A stretch of 52,249 nt of DNA from positions 1-52,249 of the forward strand of contig JAISVR010000021.1 of the NCBI GenBank assembly GCA_031271465.1, in the 5' to 3' direction. Of the stretch, positions 17,968 through 26,356 are shown piece by piece. The stretch's first letter is position 1; each line of letters starts with the position of its first letter. This DNA is from Prevotellaceae bacterium (GTDB lineage Bacteria > Bacteroidota > Bacteroidia > Bacteroidales > Paludibacteraceae). Made by a program: the position numbers and the translations under genes. Under the pieces are notes generated by a model. The model was given only the letters and a program-made list of their open reading frames with translations, was not told where the DNA came from and did not search any database.

Positions 17968-20900
17968 ATGAAAACTAATAACTATTTTGCAAACAGCAAA
18001 TCGAGGAAAACAGCATGTTTGAAACAACTATGCGCAGGCATTATTTGCTTGTTTATTACAGCTAACGCAGGTGCTCAAAGCTTGCCGGTTATCACAAATC
18101 CCCCGTGCATTACGCCCATAGTTGGGCAAGGAACAGTTATTGACAGCGAAACAAGCGGGTTGCTGTCTTTGCTTGACGGAACCAATACTGTGTATAATTT
18201 GATAGACGGCGACCAAAGCAACTATGTCAGGTTTCTAACCGTGGCAAGTGTTGATTTAGGAGGTTCTCCCATTATTTCTATCCGCAATGTAAAACAATCG
18301 TATGCAGCAGGTCTGCGTGTTGGGTTTAAGATAAATATGAATAGTGGAATAGTTGGCAGTTTAATAGGTGGAGACGGACTAATAGATATTGACCTAATAA
18401 ATCAAATAATAAACGGGCTACAAAATAATTTTAGCGTAAGAACCTATTTAAACAACCAGTTGCAAGAAACTTCCGCTATTTCTGTAGTGGGATTGAATAA
18501 TGTATCAGCCGACTTGCAGCAAATGTCGTTTATAACCACTATGCCGTTCGACGAAGTAGAATTGGTGCAAACGGGAGTTGTTTCTTCCTTACTTTCTTTT
18601 GTAGATGTTTATTATGCATTTGTAGAGCCTGCAAGCGGTTGTAGCAACGATTGTATAGAACCTGTAGTAGAAGGGTCTGATTTGTATCCAAATGTTAATT
18701 TGGAAACAGGTGCAACTTTCTTATTTGGTACTATATCAAATGCCAATACTGTAATTACCCATGATACTACTGACTATGCAACAGCTACAATAATAGGTGC
18801 AGGAACTGCAAATTTCGGGGTATCCTCCGATACTATGATACCTGTGGGATCTCGTGTTGGTTTCGTAGTAAGATCTAACTTAGCGAATATACTTAATGGT
18901 ATAATCCTCATAACCACCATGCATGGCGAATCAGAACAATTAGATGTATCAACAGGCGGAGCACTTATCGGCATAGATATAGGAGGCGATAAACAAGCTA
19001 TCAGCATGGTTACAACTCAGCCATGTAATCAAATTAATCTTGTGTTCGGCGGACTGGTGGGTAGCTACGATGTTTTTTATGCCTTTGTTTACCCCGACAA
19101 CGATTTAGATGGCGTTTATAACTGTGCGGATAAATGCCCGGGAGGAAATGACTACATGGATCACAACGGCAACGGCATTCCCGATTCTTGCGATATTGCC
19201 TGCTCACTGAATGCCGGCATGGACATTACGCTGTGTTCGGATACTTCGGAATATGATTTCGGAACGCTTGGTTTAGGCAGCGGACTTACTTGGAGAATTC
19301 TTCCCGAAAGCACTCCGGGTGCAAGTATCGACGGCAACGGCAATGTTACCGGCATGACAAGTACGGGAGTTTACAGCATCGAAGTAAGCAGTGGAACCTG
19401 TACCGATACGGTAAACATTACCCGCAGAGACGCTTTGATAAACTCGCCTTGCAACACGCCAATCGTAGGAAACAATGTTCAAATTTTCACTCCTACCGGA
19501 GGAGGCTGTTTACTTTGTCTGTTAGACGGAACAGCGGGCGAAATCAACAATGTAATTGATGGAAACCTGAATAATTATATACAACCCGTAGGCTTATTGG
19601 ATGTGCTCAGTTCCGACCCTCTTATTGGCGTTAGAAACACGGCACAAATCTATCCTGCCGGAACCCGTACAGGTTTTGTAATAGCAAAAGATGGCAGTCT
19701 GTTAGATGTCAATGTATTACAAAACCTGCAAATCAAAACATATCTCAAAGGCGTATTGCAGGAAACATCTTCGGAAGACTTTTCACTACTTGGTACCGAT
19801 GTTATTAGCGGAGACGGTGGCAAGCAACGAATCGGATTTGTTACCACAAAACCTTTTGACGCCGTAGTACTGCAACAAAGAGATGTTGCCAGTGTATCCT
19901 TGTTCAATAGCCTGGATATTTATTACGCTTTCCAAGAGCCGGCAAACGGTTGTAGCAATGGTGGTAGCGACAATATCACTTCAAGCGATTGTACCGAACC
20001 ATTGTTGGCTAACAACGAGCACGAAGCCACTATTAACTATGACCACACGGGTATAGTAGGTGTTGCAGAAGTAGCTTGCGCCATCGACAGTATCGGAAAC
20101 CTTATAGACAACGACCCTGACAGTTATACAACTATCCGCTTGGGAGTTGGAGCCCTTATGTCGGCATCTGTTTCCGTAAAAAGCTCGCAAACCATTTCCG
20201 CCGATTATCAAGCCGGATTTATTATTGCCAATTCCGACGCTAATTTATTAGACCTTTCGGCACTTTCCGGATTAACAATAACTACTTATTCGGCAAATGG
20301 TAATTCGCACAGCTATACGGTCAATAGTGGGTTAGTAAATTTAAATTTATTGGGAGATAATACCAATAAAGCATACATTTCGTTCCCGGCAACAGAAGCT
20401 TTCAACGAAATACAATTGACAGTAGCAAATACCGTAACGGCATTAAGCAGTATTCATGTCTACAGTGCTTTTATCTTGAAAGACAGCGATGGCGACGGTA
20501 CTCCCGACTGTATGGATAGATGTTGTCTTGGTCCGGATTATCTGGTAGGCGACGACGGACTTCCTACCTCGTGTAGTGTTGATATTACTGCCGATGCATC
20601 GTGTCTGTCGTGTCCGGTACATGTATCAATGGGAAATGGAGCAGGCATTTCACCTACAAAAACATATTCTCTGTATAAAGCAGATGAAAAAATAGGCGAT
20701 TTCCAAGCAAAACAATTGACCTTCGAGGCAGATACATCGGGCTTTATTACATATACCCTGCAATCAGACAGCGAATTTATTAAAAATATCCCCATCAGAA
20801 TTCACCCGGCAGCAGCAACATGGAAAACCGTACCGGAAGACAGTGTATGGAAAAATGTAAACAACTGGGCAGCGGATATAAATAAAGGTGTTGACGACTT

Positions 20901-22632
20901 CCCTATTTGGTGTACCGATGTTACTATTCCCGGAGATGCCCAACTATACCCTGTATTGATAGCAGGAGCCGAAAGAGGAGATGAATGCCGCGACATCACA
21001 TTTAAACATGGAGCTTCGGTCGGTAAAATACACTTATTAAAATACCGTCATGCTTATGTGGAATTTAATCCCGTACGCAATAAATGGACAATGATTACCG
21101 CTCCGCTGAAATATATGTATTCTGCCGACCTTGCCGCCGACATCAGTTGGACCAACGCGCTCCAACCTCAAGTATTTTCGCGTTTATTCAGTGTAGCTTA
21201 TGGAGAAAATAACCTGCCCAATCCCGACGGTATAATGGGAACTTCGGTCGGAGATTTTTCCGAATCATTTTCCAATCTCGAAGTGAATCTTACTCCTGCG
21301 CTCGGATTTGCACTGTGGGTAGATGGAAGCCCGGAATATCCTGATACCAATTTCCCAACAGGCACTCCATATCTTTTCCCACGAAGAGATCAATTTGGAA
21401 ACGATGTTCAATACGATACACATTATGAATTAAGCGGCAGATGGGTAGGAGAACCGTTTTACCTCCCAAGAGGAGTAGATATTAGCCAGGAAGCCGAATG
21501 GACGGCAAACTCTGTTCCTGAAACAAACAGTCGCTACCGTTTTATTTACGAAGACAGCTTGAATCTCGACAATGAACTTGAATTTTCGCTTTCTTCGCAA
21601 GAATCAAGAACTACTATTCTGGGAAATCCGTTTATGTCGCACTTGGATTTCAATCAGTTCTATAACGACAACTCATTGGCAATCCACAATTATTTCCGCA
21701 TCTGGGACGGAGAAGCTTTTTATTCTTACATTCCCCCCGGAAGTGATGGTTCTTTTGGCGGACTTGACGGACTGGCAACAGTTGATCATCCTTTAACAGG
21801 ATCCGAAGCGGCATATATTCCTCCCATGCAGTCATTTTTTGTAGATACTCAAGAAGGTGCATCGTCCTTAAAATTCACGCCTTTAACTTCGGTTACCACT
21901 GCCGGAGTCAAAGTGAGAAGTTTAACTCAACAAGAACGACCCGATGTGTTGAGATTGAGAATGGAAGCAGGCGGAAAAACAAATCAGGCAATTGTAGCGC
22001 TCGTATCCGGAGCAAGCTCGGGATACAACACCGGTGAAGATGTTTACAAAATCTTTTCGCCGGAAAAAGTACCCGAAATTTATACCGTTGCCAACCAAAT
22101 TGCTATCGAAATCAACTTTGTAGATATAACAAGCGAAACGCATTGGATACCGATAGGCTTTAATTTAGTCGACACAGCCCGGGTAGAAGTAGAACTCGAT
22201 GTAATTGGTGCCGATAATATGAGCGAAGATGTTGAAGTATATATAATCGACCGGCAGGGAAATATAAGCTACAACGCAAAAACAGAACTTCCTATTTCGT
22301 TTGAAACACATGGAGTTGCCAACCTGCAAGGACGATTCTTCCTGTCCATAGAAAAAACCGGCATAGAAAGAAACGGTTCAATGCATCGCGACAACACCGA
22401 AACATCGGAATCGGGAGGAATAGATGTATATGCAAACAATGGAAACATCACTGTTAGCTCTTTCGACGAAATTTCCGCTTTAACACTCTACGACCTTTCC
22501 GGAAGAATACAATACCGGTTAAAAGAATCGGGAAAACACTTTGAAAGAATCAGCGCCCGCAATTTGCAAGGCACATACATACTCAAAGTAGAAACCGCAG
22601 GTAAAACAAAAAGCTACAAAATTATACTTTAA
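17968..22632 (+). CDS. Large repetitive T9SS-sorted surface protein
   Basis: A 1554-residue exported protein with a long signal peptide ending NAGAQ. At least four related modules follow, each opening with a C-x-x-P-(I/V/L) motif (CITPIVG, CIEPVVE, CNTPIVG, CTEPLLA) and running 150-240 residues with words such as IDGDQSNYVRF, YPAGTRTGFVIAKDG and VDVYYAFVEPASGCSN. Two thrombospondin type-3-like calcium motifs (DNDLDGVYNCADKCPGG and DSDGDGTPDCMDRC) separate modules. The C-terminal third is a beta-rich domain (WKTVPEDSVWKNVNNWA), and the final 75 residues are a T9SS sorting domain (LTLYDLSGRIQYRL ... LQGTYILKVETAG). The ATG at 17968 is preferred over an upstream GTG because it gives a standard signal peptide. 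Likely an adhesin or surface-layer component; the ligand is unknown. Confidence 0.85.
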   Translation: MKTNNYFANSKSRKTACLKQLCAGIICLFITANAGAQSLPVITNPPCITPIVGQGTVIDSETSGLLSLLDGTNTVYNLIDGDQSNYVRFLTVASVDLGGSPIISIRNVKQSYAAGLRVGFKINMNSGIVGSLIGGDGLIDIDLINQIINGLQNNFSVRTYLNNQLQETSAISVVGLNNVSADLQQMSFITTMPFDEVELVQTGVVSSLLSFVDVYYAFVEPASGCSNDCIEPVVEGSDLYPNVNLETGATFLFGTISNANTVITHDTTDYATATIIGAGTANFGVSSDTMIPVGSRVGFVVRSNLANILNGIILITTMHGESEQLDVSTGGALIGIDIGGDKQAISMVTTQPCNQINLVFGGLVGSYDVFYAFVYPDNDLDGVYNCADKCPGGNDYMDHNGNGIPDSCDIACSLNAGMDITLCSDTSEYDFGTLGLGSGLTWRILPESTPGASIDGNGNVTGMTSTGVYSIEVSSGTCTDTVNITRRDALINSPCNTPIVGNNVQIFTPTGGGCLLCLLDGTAGEINNVIDGNLNNYIQPVGLLDVLSSDPLIGVRNTAQIYPAGTRTGFVIAKDGSLLDVNVLQNLQIKTYLKGVLQETSSEDFSLLGTDVISGDGGKQRIGFVTTKPFDAVVLQQRDVASVSLFNSLDIYYAFQEPANGCSNGGSDNITSSDCTEPLLANNEHEATINYDHTGIVGVAEVACAIDSIGNLIDNDPDSYTTIRLGVGALMSASVSVKSSQTISADYQAGFIIANSDANLLDLSALSGLTITTYSANGNSHSYTVNSGLVNLNLLGDNTNKAYISFPATEAFNEIQLTVANTVTALSSIHVYSAFILKDSDGDGTPDCMDRCCLGPDYLVGDDGLPTSCSVDITADASCLSCPVHVSMGNGAGISPTKTYSLYKADEKIGDFQAKQLTFEADTSGFITYTLQSDSEFIKNIPIRIHPAAATWKTVPEDSVWKNVNNWAADINKGVDDFPIWCTDVTIPGDAQLYPVLIAGAERGDECRDITFKHGASVGKIHLLKYRHAYVEFNPVRNKWTMITAPLKYMYSADLAADISWTNALQPQVFSRLFSVAYGENNLPNPDGIMGTSVGDFSESFSNLEVNLTPALGFALWVDGSPEYPDTNFPTGTPYLFPRRDQFGNDVQYDTHYELSGRWVGEPFYLPRGVDISQEAEWTANSVPETNSRYRFIYEDSLNLDNELEFSLSSQESRTTILGNPFMSHLDFNQFYNDNSLAIHNYFRIWDGEAFYSYIPPGSDGSFGGLDGLATVDHPLTGSEAAYIPPMQSFFVDTQEGASSLKFTPLTSVTTAGVKVRSLTQQERPDVLRLRMEAGGKTNQAIVALVSGASSGYNTGEDVYKIFSPEKVPEIYTVANQIAIEINFVDITSETHWIPIGFNLVDTARVEVELDVIGADNMSEDVEVYIIDRQGNISYNAKTELPISFETHGVANLQGRFFLSIEKTGIERNGSMHRDNTETSESGGIDVYANNGNITVSSFDEISALTLYDLSGRIQYRLKESGKHFERISARNLQGTYILKVETAGKTKSYKIIL

Positions 22633-22663
22633 TACGCCAAGCAAGTAAAACCCTAAACCGGTT

Positions 22664-22710
22664 GAGATTACCACAATTTGCTTTTGTAAAGTTGTGGTAA
22701 TCTCTTTTTT
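22664..22710 (+). terminator. Intrinsic terminator after the surface protein
   Basis: gagattaccacaa (22664-22676) pairs perfectly with ttgtggtaatctc (22692-22704), followed by a T6 tract. The remainder of the 22633-23006 gap holds a -7 box and three dispersed repeat units. Confidence 0.92.
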
Positions 22711-22723
22711 GCGAAAAAAGGAT

Positions 22724-22731
22724 TATATTTG
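22724..22731 (+). promoter_or_regulatory. -7 box for the GH105/CE12 transcript
   Basis: TATATTTG, an exact TAnnTTTG match just past a terminator. If used, it gives a 5' leader of roughly 270 nt containing the dispersed repeats before the ATG at 23007. No clear -33 element is seen at the right spacing. Confidence 0.45.
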
Positions 22732-22786
22732 CGGGCAATAAATTTAATTTCGAGAGTATTCTGTTTGAGCATATCCGTCACAACCC

Positions 22787-22940
22787 TGTCATTGCGAGGA
22801 GGTATGACGAAGTAATCTTGGGATACGACTGTTTTTACGCGATTGCTTCGTGCCTCGCAATGACGGGAAAGGTAAACTCACAACGACGGGAAAAACCAAC
22901 AACTGCCCGTCATTGCGAGGAGGTACGACGAAGCAATCTT
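22787..22940. repeat. Cluster of three dispersed repeats forming a hairpin
   Basis: The cattgcgagg ... gaagcaatc unit is present in plus orientation at 22787-22819, inverted at 22841-22867, and plus again at 22908-22940. The first two can pair over about 25 bp. They lie in the leader of the GH105 gene and belong to the same family as copies at 9478 and 28417-28492. Confidence 0.8.
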
Positions 22941-23006
22941 ACGACAAAGCAATCTCTCAATACAGAAAATAAAATAATACCGTTTAACTTTAAAACTTTA
23001 TACAAA

Positions 23007-24218
23007 ATGAAAATCACAAAAAACACTCTGTTAATTTTACTGTTATCGCTGTGTGCAAGCTCGCTCTATGCCGCCGAAAAAACTACCGGAAAATACCTCA
23101 ACTGGGCTACAACCATTGCCGATTCGGAAATAAAGCATCGCCCCGAACTGTGGCAGGCAGACTTCGTTAAAAAACCTAAGTGGGATTACACACAAGGCTT
23201 GGTAGCCAAATCGATGCTGATGCTTTTTGCACAAACGGGCGACAGCGCGTACTACAACTATGTAAAAACTTTTGCCGATTTCTTTGTCGATTCTGACGGC
23301 AATATTCTTACCTACAAAATGAGCGACTACAGCCTCGACCGCGTCAACGGCGGCAAGTTCCTCATCGACATGTATCACTATACTAAAGAAGAAAAATATC
23401 TTAAAGCCGTGCAAATCCTGCGCAAGCAGTTCGATACGCAGCCACGCACCCACATAGGCGTATTTTGGCACAAAAAGATTTACCCCTACCAGGTGTGGCT
23501 CGACGGCTTGTACATGGGCGCGCCTTTCTACGCCGAATATGCAAAAACTTTCAACGAAAATACCGATGCTGTTTATGCCGATGCTGTGAAACAATTTGTA
23601 CTGGCAGACAGTGTTACTCTCGACAAAAAAACAGGATTGAACTTCCACGCATGGGAAGAAACCCGCAACCAACGCTGGGCAGACCCCATAACAGGACATT
23701 CGCCGCACTTTTGGGGGCGCAGCATGGGCTGGTATATGATGGCAATGGCAGATGCGCTCGAAATTCTTCCCGAAGGCTATCCGCAACGCGATAAGATACA
23801 AGCCAATTTCAACCGCCTGACTGCGGCACTGGCGAAATATCAGGATAAAAAAACAGGCATGTGGTATCAGGTTACTGATCTCGCCAAGCGCAAAGGCAAC
23901 TATGTAGAATCATCGTGCTCGGCAATGTTCGTCTACGCCATTGCCAAAGGCGTAAACAAAGGATTTTTACCCGAAAAATACCGCAAACTTGCCATTACTG
24001 CTTTCGACGGACTGACTAAAAACGCCACGCAGGTAAATGCCGACGGCACTACTTCAATAACTAAAGCTTGCTCGGTGGCAGGACTTGGCGGAAATCCGTA
24101 CCGCGACGGCTCGTTTGAGTATTATGTGGGCGAACCAATCCGCAACGACGACCCGAAGGTAATCGGTCCGTTCATTATGGCTGCACTGGAAATGAATAAA
24201 CTTATAACAAGCAAATAA
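23007..24218 (+). CDS. GH105 unsaturated rhamnogalacturonyl hydrolase
   Basis: A 403-residue secreted glycoside hydrolase with signal peptide (MKITKNTLLILLLSLCASSLYAA). It has the (alpha/alpha)6-barrel pattern of family GH105 (YteR/YesR), which releases the unsaturated galacturonyl residue left at the non-reducing end by rhamnogalacturonan lyases, using water addition to the double bond. Likely catalytic aspartates are D111 in SLDRVNGGKF and D166 in VWLDGLYMG; FWGRSMGWYMMAMADALE is another family signature. The start at 23007 is chosen because the in-frame upstream extension to 22818 only translates the dispersed repeats. The CE12 esterase gene follows after 2 bp, so the two form an operon for pectin (rhamnogalacturonan I) oligomers, probably periplasmic. 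Confidence 0.92.
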   Translation: MKITKNTLLILLLSLCASSLYAAEKTTGKYLNWATTIADSEIKHRPELWQADFVKKPKWDYTQGLVAKSMLMLFAQTGDSAYYNYVKTFADFFVDSDGNILTYKMSDYSLDRVNGGKFLIDMYHYTKEEKYLKAVQILRKQFDTQPRTHIGVFWHKKIYPYQVWLDGLYMGAPFYAEYAKTFNENTDAVYADAVKQFVLADSVTLDKKTGLNFHAWEETRNQRWADPITGHSPHFWGRSMGWYMMAMADALEILPEGYPQRDKIQANFNRLTAALAKYQDKKTGMWYQVTDLAKRKGNYVESSCSAMFVYAIAKGVNKGFLPEKYRKLAITAFDGLTKNATQVNADGTTSITKACSVAGLGGNPYRDGSFEYYVGEPIRNDDPKVIGPFIMAALEMNKLITSK

Positions 24219-24220
24219 CC

Positions 24221-25063
24221 ATGAAAAAGCTCATTTTCTCGTTTGTTGCAGTAGCTTTACTGTCAACACTTGTTTCGATGGATAAAAAACCTGTGCGCAT
24301 ATTCCTTGCAGGCGATTCAACCATGGCAGACAAAGAGCAGCGCGCTTATCCCGAAACGGGCTGGGGACAAGTATTACCTTCGTATTTCGACAACAATGTA
24401 GTAATAGAAAACCATGCCCGCAACGGACGCAGCACCCGCACATTTATCTCCGAAGGGCGTTGGGACTTTATGCTCAACCGGGTTGCAAAAGGCGACTTCG
24501 TAGTTGTCCAGTTTGGACATAACGACCAAAGCAAAAACAAGCTCGACCGTTACACCACACCTGAAGATTTCAAGCGCAACTTCGAACGATTTGTCGATGA
24601 TGTGCGCAGCAAAGGAGCTGTGCCGATTTTGTGCACACCTGTAGAACGCCGCAAGTTCGACAAAGACAGCAATTTTGTTGACCAGCACGGCAACTACCCG
24701 AACCTTATCCGCCAAGTAGCAAAAGAAAAACAAGTATATCTTATAGACATGCAGCACACAAGCATGGATTTCCTGATTGGCGCAGGCAACGAAGGCTCTA
24801 AACAATATTTCCTGCACATTGGCGCGGGTATAAGCGAAAAATATCCCGACGGCAAGGTAGACAATACCCATTTCAAACCCGAAGGAGCAATGCAAATGGC
24901 GCGGCTCTTCGTTGAAGGCTTGCAGCAGCTCGGCATCAGCGAGCTGACCGGACATCTGAAGCCTGCTTCGAAGGTAACACTAACATACACCACCCCCCTG
25001 AAGGAAATAGAAAAACTGCAAAACACAATCAACCACGGCTTAGACGAAGGAAAAACCAGGTAG
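24221..25063 (+). CDS. Rhamnogalacturonan acetylesterase (SGNH hydrolase, CE12)
   Basis: A 280-residue secreted esterase with an N-terminal hydrophobic signal. SGNH blocks are intact: block I LAGDSTMAD with the nucleophile Ser33, block II NHARNGRST, block III VQFGHNDQSK, and block V DNTHFKPEG with the Asp/His pair. CE12 enzymes remove acetyl groups from galacturonic acid in rhamnogalacturonan, exposing it to lyases and GH105. It starts 2 bp after the GH105 stop codon and is certainly co-transcribed with it. The last 30 residues (after LTGHLKPASK) are a less conserved extension. After the gene comes a 580-bp region with a minisatellite. Confidence 0.9.
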   Translation: MKKLIFSFVAVALLSTLVSMDKKPVRIFLAGDSTMADKEQRAYPETGWGQVLPSYFDNNVVIENHARNGRSTRTFISEGRWDFMLNRVAKGDFVVVQFGHNDQSKNKLDRYTTPEDFKRNFERFVDDVRSKGAVPILCTPVERRKFDKDSNFVDQHGNYPNLIRQVAKEKQVYLIDMQHTSMDFLIGAGNEGSKQYFLHIGAGISEKYPDGKVDNTHFKPEGAMQMARLFVEGLQQLGISELTGHLKPASKVTLTYTTPLKEIEKLQNTINHGLDEGKTR

Positions 25064-25135
25064 AAACGAGGCTGTCTCAAAAGAACGCAAATTCCGCAAA
25101 TTTTATTTCTCTAAAAATCCATTTGGAGTCATCTT

Positions 25136-25345
25136 GGAGTCTTTGGGAATCATCTCGTGAGCTTTAGAAGTCATCTTGTGAGCTTTGAGAGTCATCTCGT
25201 GAGCTTTCGGAGTCATCTCGGAGTCTTTGGGAGTCGTCTGTGAGTCTTTGGAAGTCATCTTGGAGTCTTTGGAAGTCATCTGCGAGTCTTTGGAAGTCAT
25301 CTGCAAGTCTTTGGAAGTCATCTGCGAGTCTTTGGGAGTCGTCTC
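25136..25345. repeat. Ten tandem 21-bp repeats
   Basis: Ten uninterrupted 21-bp units, preceded by a partial unit. Two subtypes exist: gagtctttggaagtcatc (units 1 and 5-10) and gtgagctttNNNagtcatc (units 2-4). Because 21 is a multiple of 3, both strands stay open: plus reads heptads such as ESLEVIC and minus reads MTSKDSQ. A 72-codon minus-strand frame (25103-25321) and a 60-codon plus-strand frame (25227-25409) span it. Neither has a signal peptide or clear ribosome-binding site, so I list it as a repeat and not as a gene. Confidence 0.9.
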
Positions 25346-25600
25346 ATTCAGGTTCGTAAAAATAATTCGTTATGCTGCGCTTGACGCGGTATTGCTTAAT
25401 AATGATTAATCGTTTATGTGTAATTGCGGGTTAAGCCCGTAATGATGAACATGTTTAAAGGAAATAATTCTCCTGCTCGGCATAGCCTGCCGTCTGCCTT
25501 TATTGTACGCGATGGCGAATCTTTCCGGTAATAATTTATATGTTATTGAAAAAAACAAAGTGTTTTTGATGATTTTTTATAATTTATTCGTTGCAAATGT

Positions 25601-25608
25601 TAATTTTG
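25601..25608 (+). promoter_or_regulatory. -7 box ahead of the helical hypothetical gene
   Basis: TAATTTTG, matching TAnnTTTG, 35 bp ahead of the ATG at 25644. No confident -33 element. Confidence 0.45.
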
Positions 25609-25643
25609 CAAGCGTTTTTAATAACTTTTAAAAATGAAAATTT

Positions 25644-26327
25644 ATGACTAAAAAGCAGAGTAATTATTTTAATATGATAAAAGCCGTAGATGATGTATTT
25701 AGTAACTGCAGAGCGGTGTGGGAGGAGAAAACTTTGCTTGTTGCATGTTATGAGCGTTTGCACGGATTGAATGAGCGTATTGTGGTGGCTGCCGCTAAGC
25801 AGAAAGAGAATGCTCCCGAGGGACATACGGCAGCCAAGGAGAATGCTCGTACTATGCTGGAAGACAGGCTTTTTGTTATGGGTCGCAGGCTGCTCGCTTT
25901 TGCTTATTTGCAAAAGGATACGGTAGCTGCTACGCAAGCGGATTTTTCTCGTTCGTCGCTGGATAATTATTCTGTAAATAATTTGCTGAGTTTTGCAAGG
26001 GCTATTTTTAAGCTGTGTGAAGCGCGGCTTTCTTTGCTGAAGGATTATGAGATTGATGATGCGGCTATGAAGGATTTTCAGGCTGTTATTGATAGACTGG
26101 CTAATTTGAATGCTCACCGCGATGCTATGGTGGGTTTTCGTATGGAGAGTACGGCGTCTATTGCTTCTTTGCTGTCGAAAGCTCGCCAAGAGTTGGAGAT
26201 AATGGATTCGCTGGTGGAGGGCTTTATCGTTGATGAGGCTTTTTTGACGGTGTATTTTAATGCCCGCCGTATTCACGATGTGCGTGGCGGCAGCAGGAAG
26301 AGGGAGAGGGATAATGTGGAAAAATAA
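25644..26327 (+). CDS. Helical hypothetical protein (DUF6261-like)
   Basis: A 227-residue protein predicted to be almost wholly alpha-helical and cytoplasmic: there is no signal peptide or membrane segment. Repeated leucine/alanine helices such as LLVACYERLHGLNERIVVAAA and FNMIKAVDDVFSNCRAVWEEK suggest a helical bundle. It resembles the DUF6261 group of Bacteroidota hypotheticals, a weak assignment from general appearance. The basic C terminus (RGGSRKRERDNVEK) could bind nucleic acid. Codon choice here (many G- and T-ending codons) looks different from the flanking enzyme genes, which would fit acquisition. A -7 box for the next gene overlaps its stop codon. Confidence 0.6.
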   Translation: MTKKQSNYFNMIKAVDDVFSNCRAVWEEKTLLVACYERLHGLNERIVVAAAKQKENAPEGHTAAKENARTMLEDRLFVMGRRLLAFAYLQKDTVAATQADFSRSSLDNYSVNNLLSFARAIFKLCEARLSLLKDYEIDDAAMKDFQAVIDRLANLNAHRDAMVGFRMESTASIASLLSKARQELEIMDSLVEGFIVDEAFLTVYFNARRIHDVRGGSRKRERDNVEK

Positions 26328-26328
26328 C

Positions 26329-26336
26329 TATCTTTG
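26329..26336 (+). promoter_or_regulatory. -7 box of the GH43 gene
   Basis: TATCTTTG, an exact TAnnTTTG match straddling the 3' side of the preceding gene's stop, 20 bp ahead of the ATG at 26357. Confidence 0.5.
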
Positions 26337-26356
26337 CTTCCAAAAAAAATAAACTT

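Larger units (their letters stand above)
25064..25643. other. Intergenic region with a 21-bp minisatellite
   Basis: No convincing gene. It holds gaggctgtctcaaaag at 25068-25083, resembling insertion-sequence ends seen in Bacteroidota (weak evidence), the tandem array at 25136-25345, about 250 bp of unassigned sequence, and a TAATTTTG -7-like box at 25601-25608 ahead of the next gene. Confidence 0.6.

Noticed and set aside
25068-25083. Insertion-sequence end (gaggctgtctcaaaag)
   Set aside because: The wording resembles IS ends, but no transposase or matching inverted end is visible within a sensible distance.
25103-25321. Small minus-strand gene encoding MTSKDSQ heptads
   Set aside because: The frame is open only because 21 is divisible by three; there is no clear ribosome-binding site, signal or family, and the plus strand is open as well.
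25136-25345. CRISPR array
   Set aside because: The 21-bp units are directly adjacent with no spacers, and there are no cas genes nearby.
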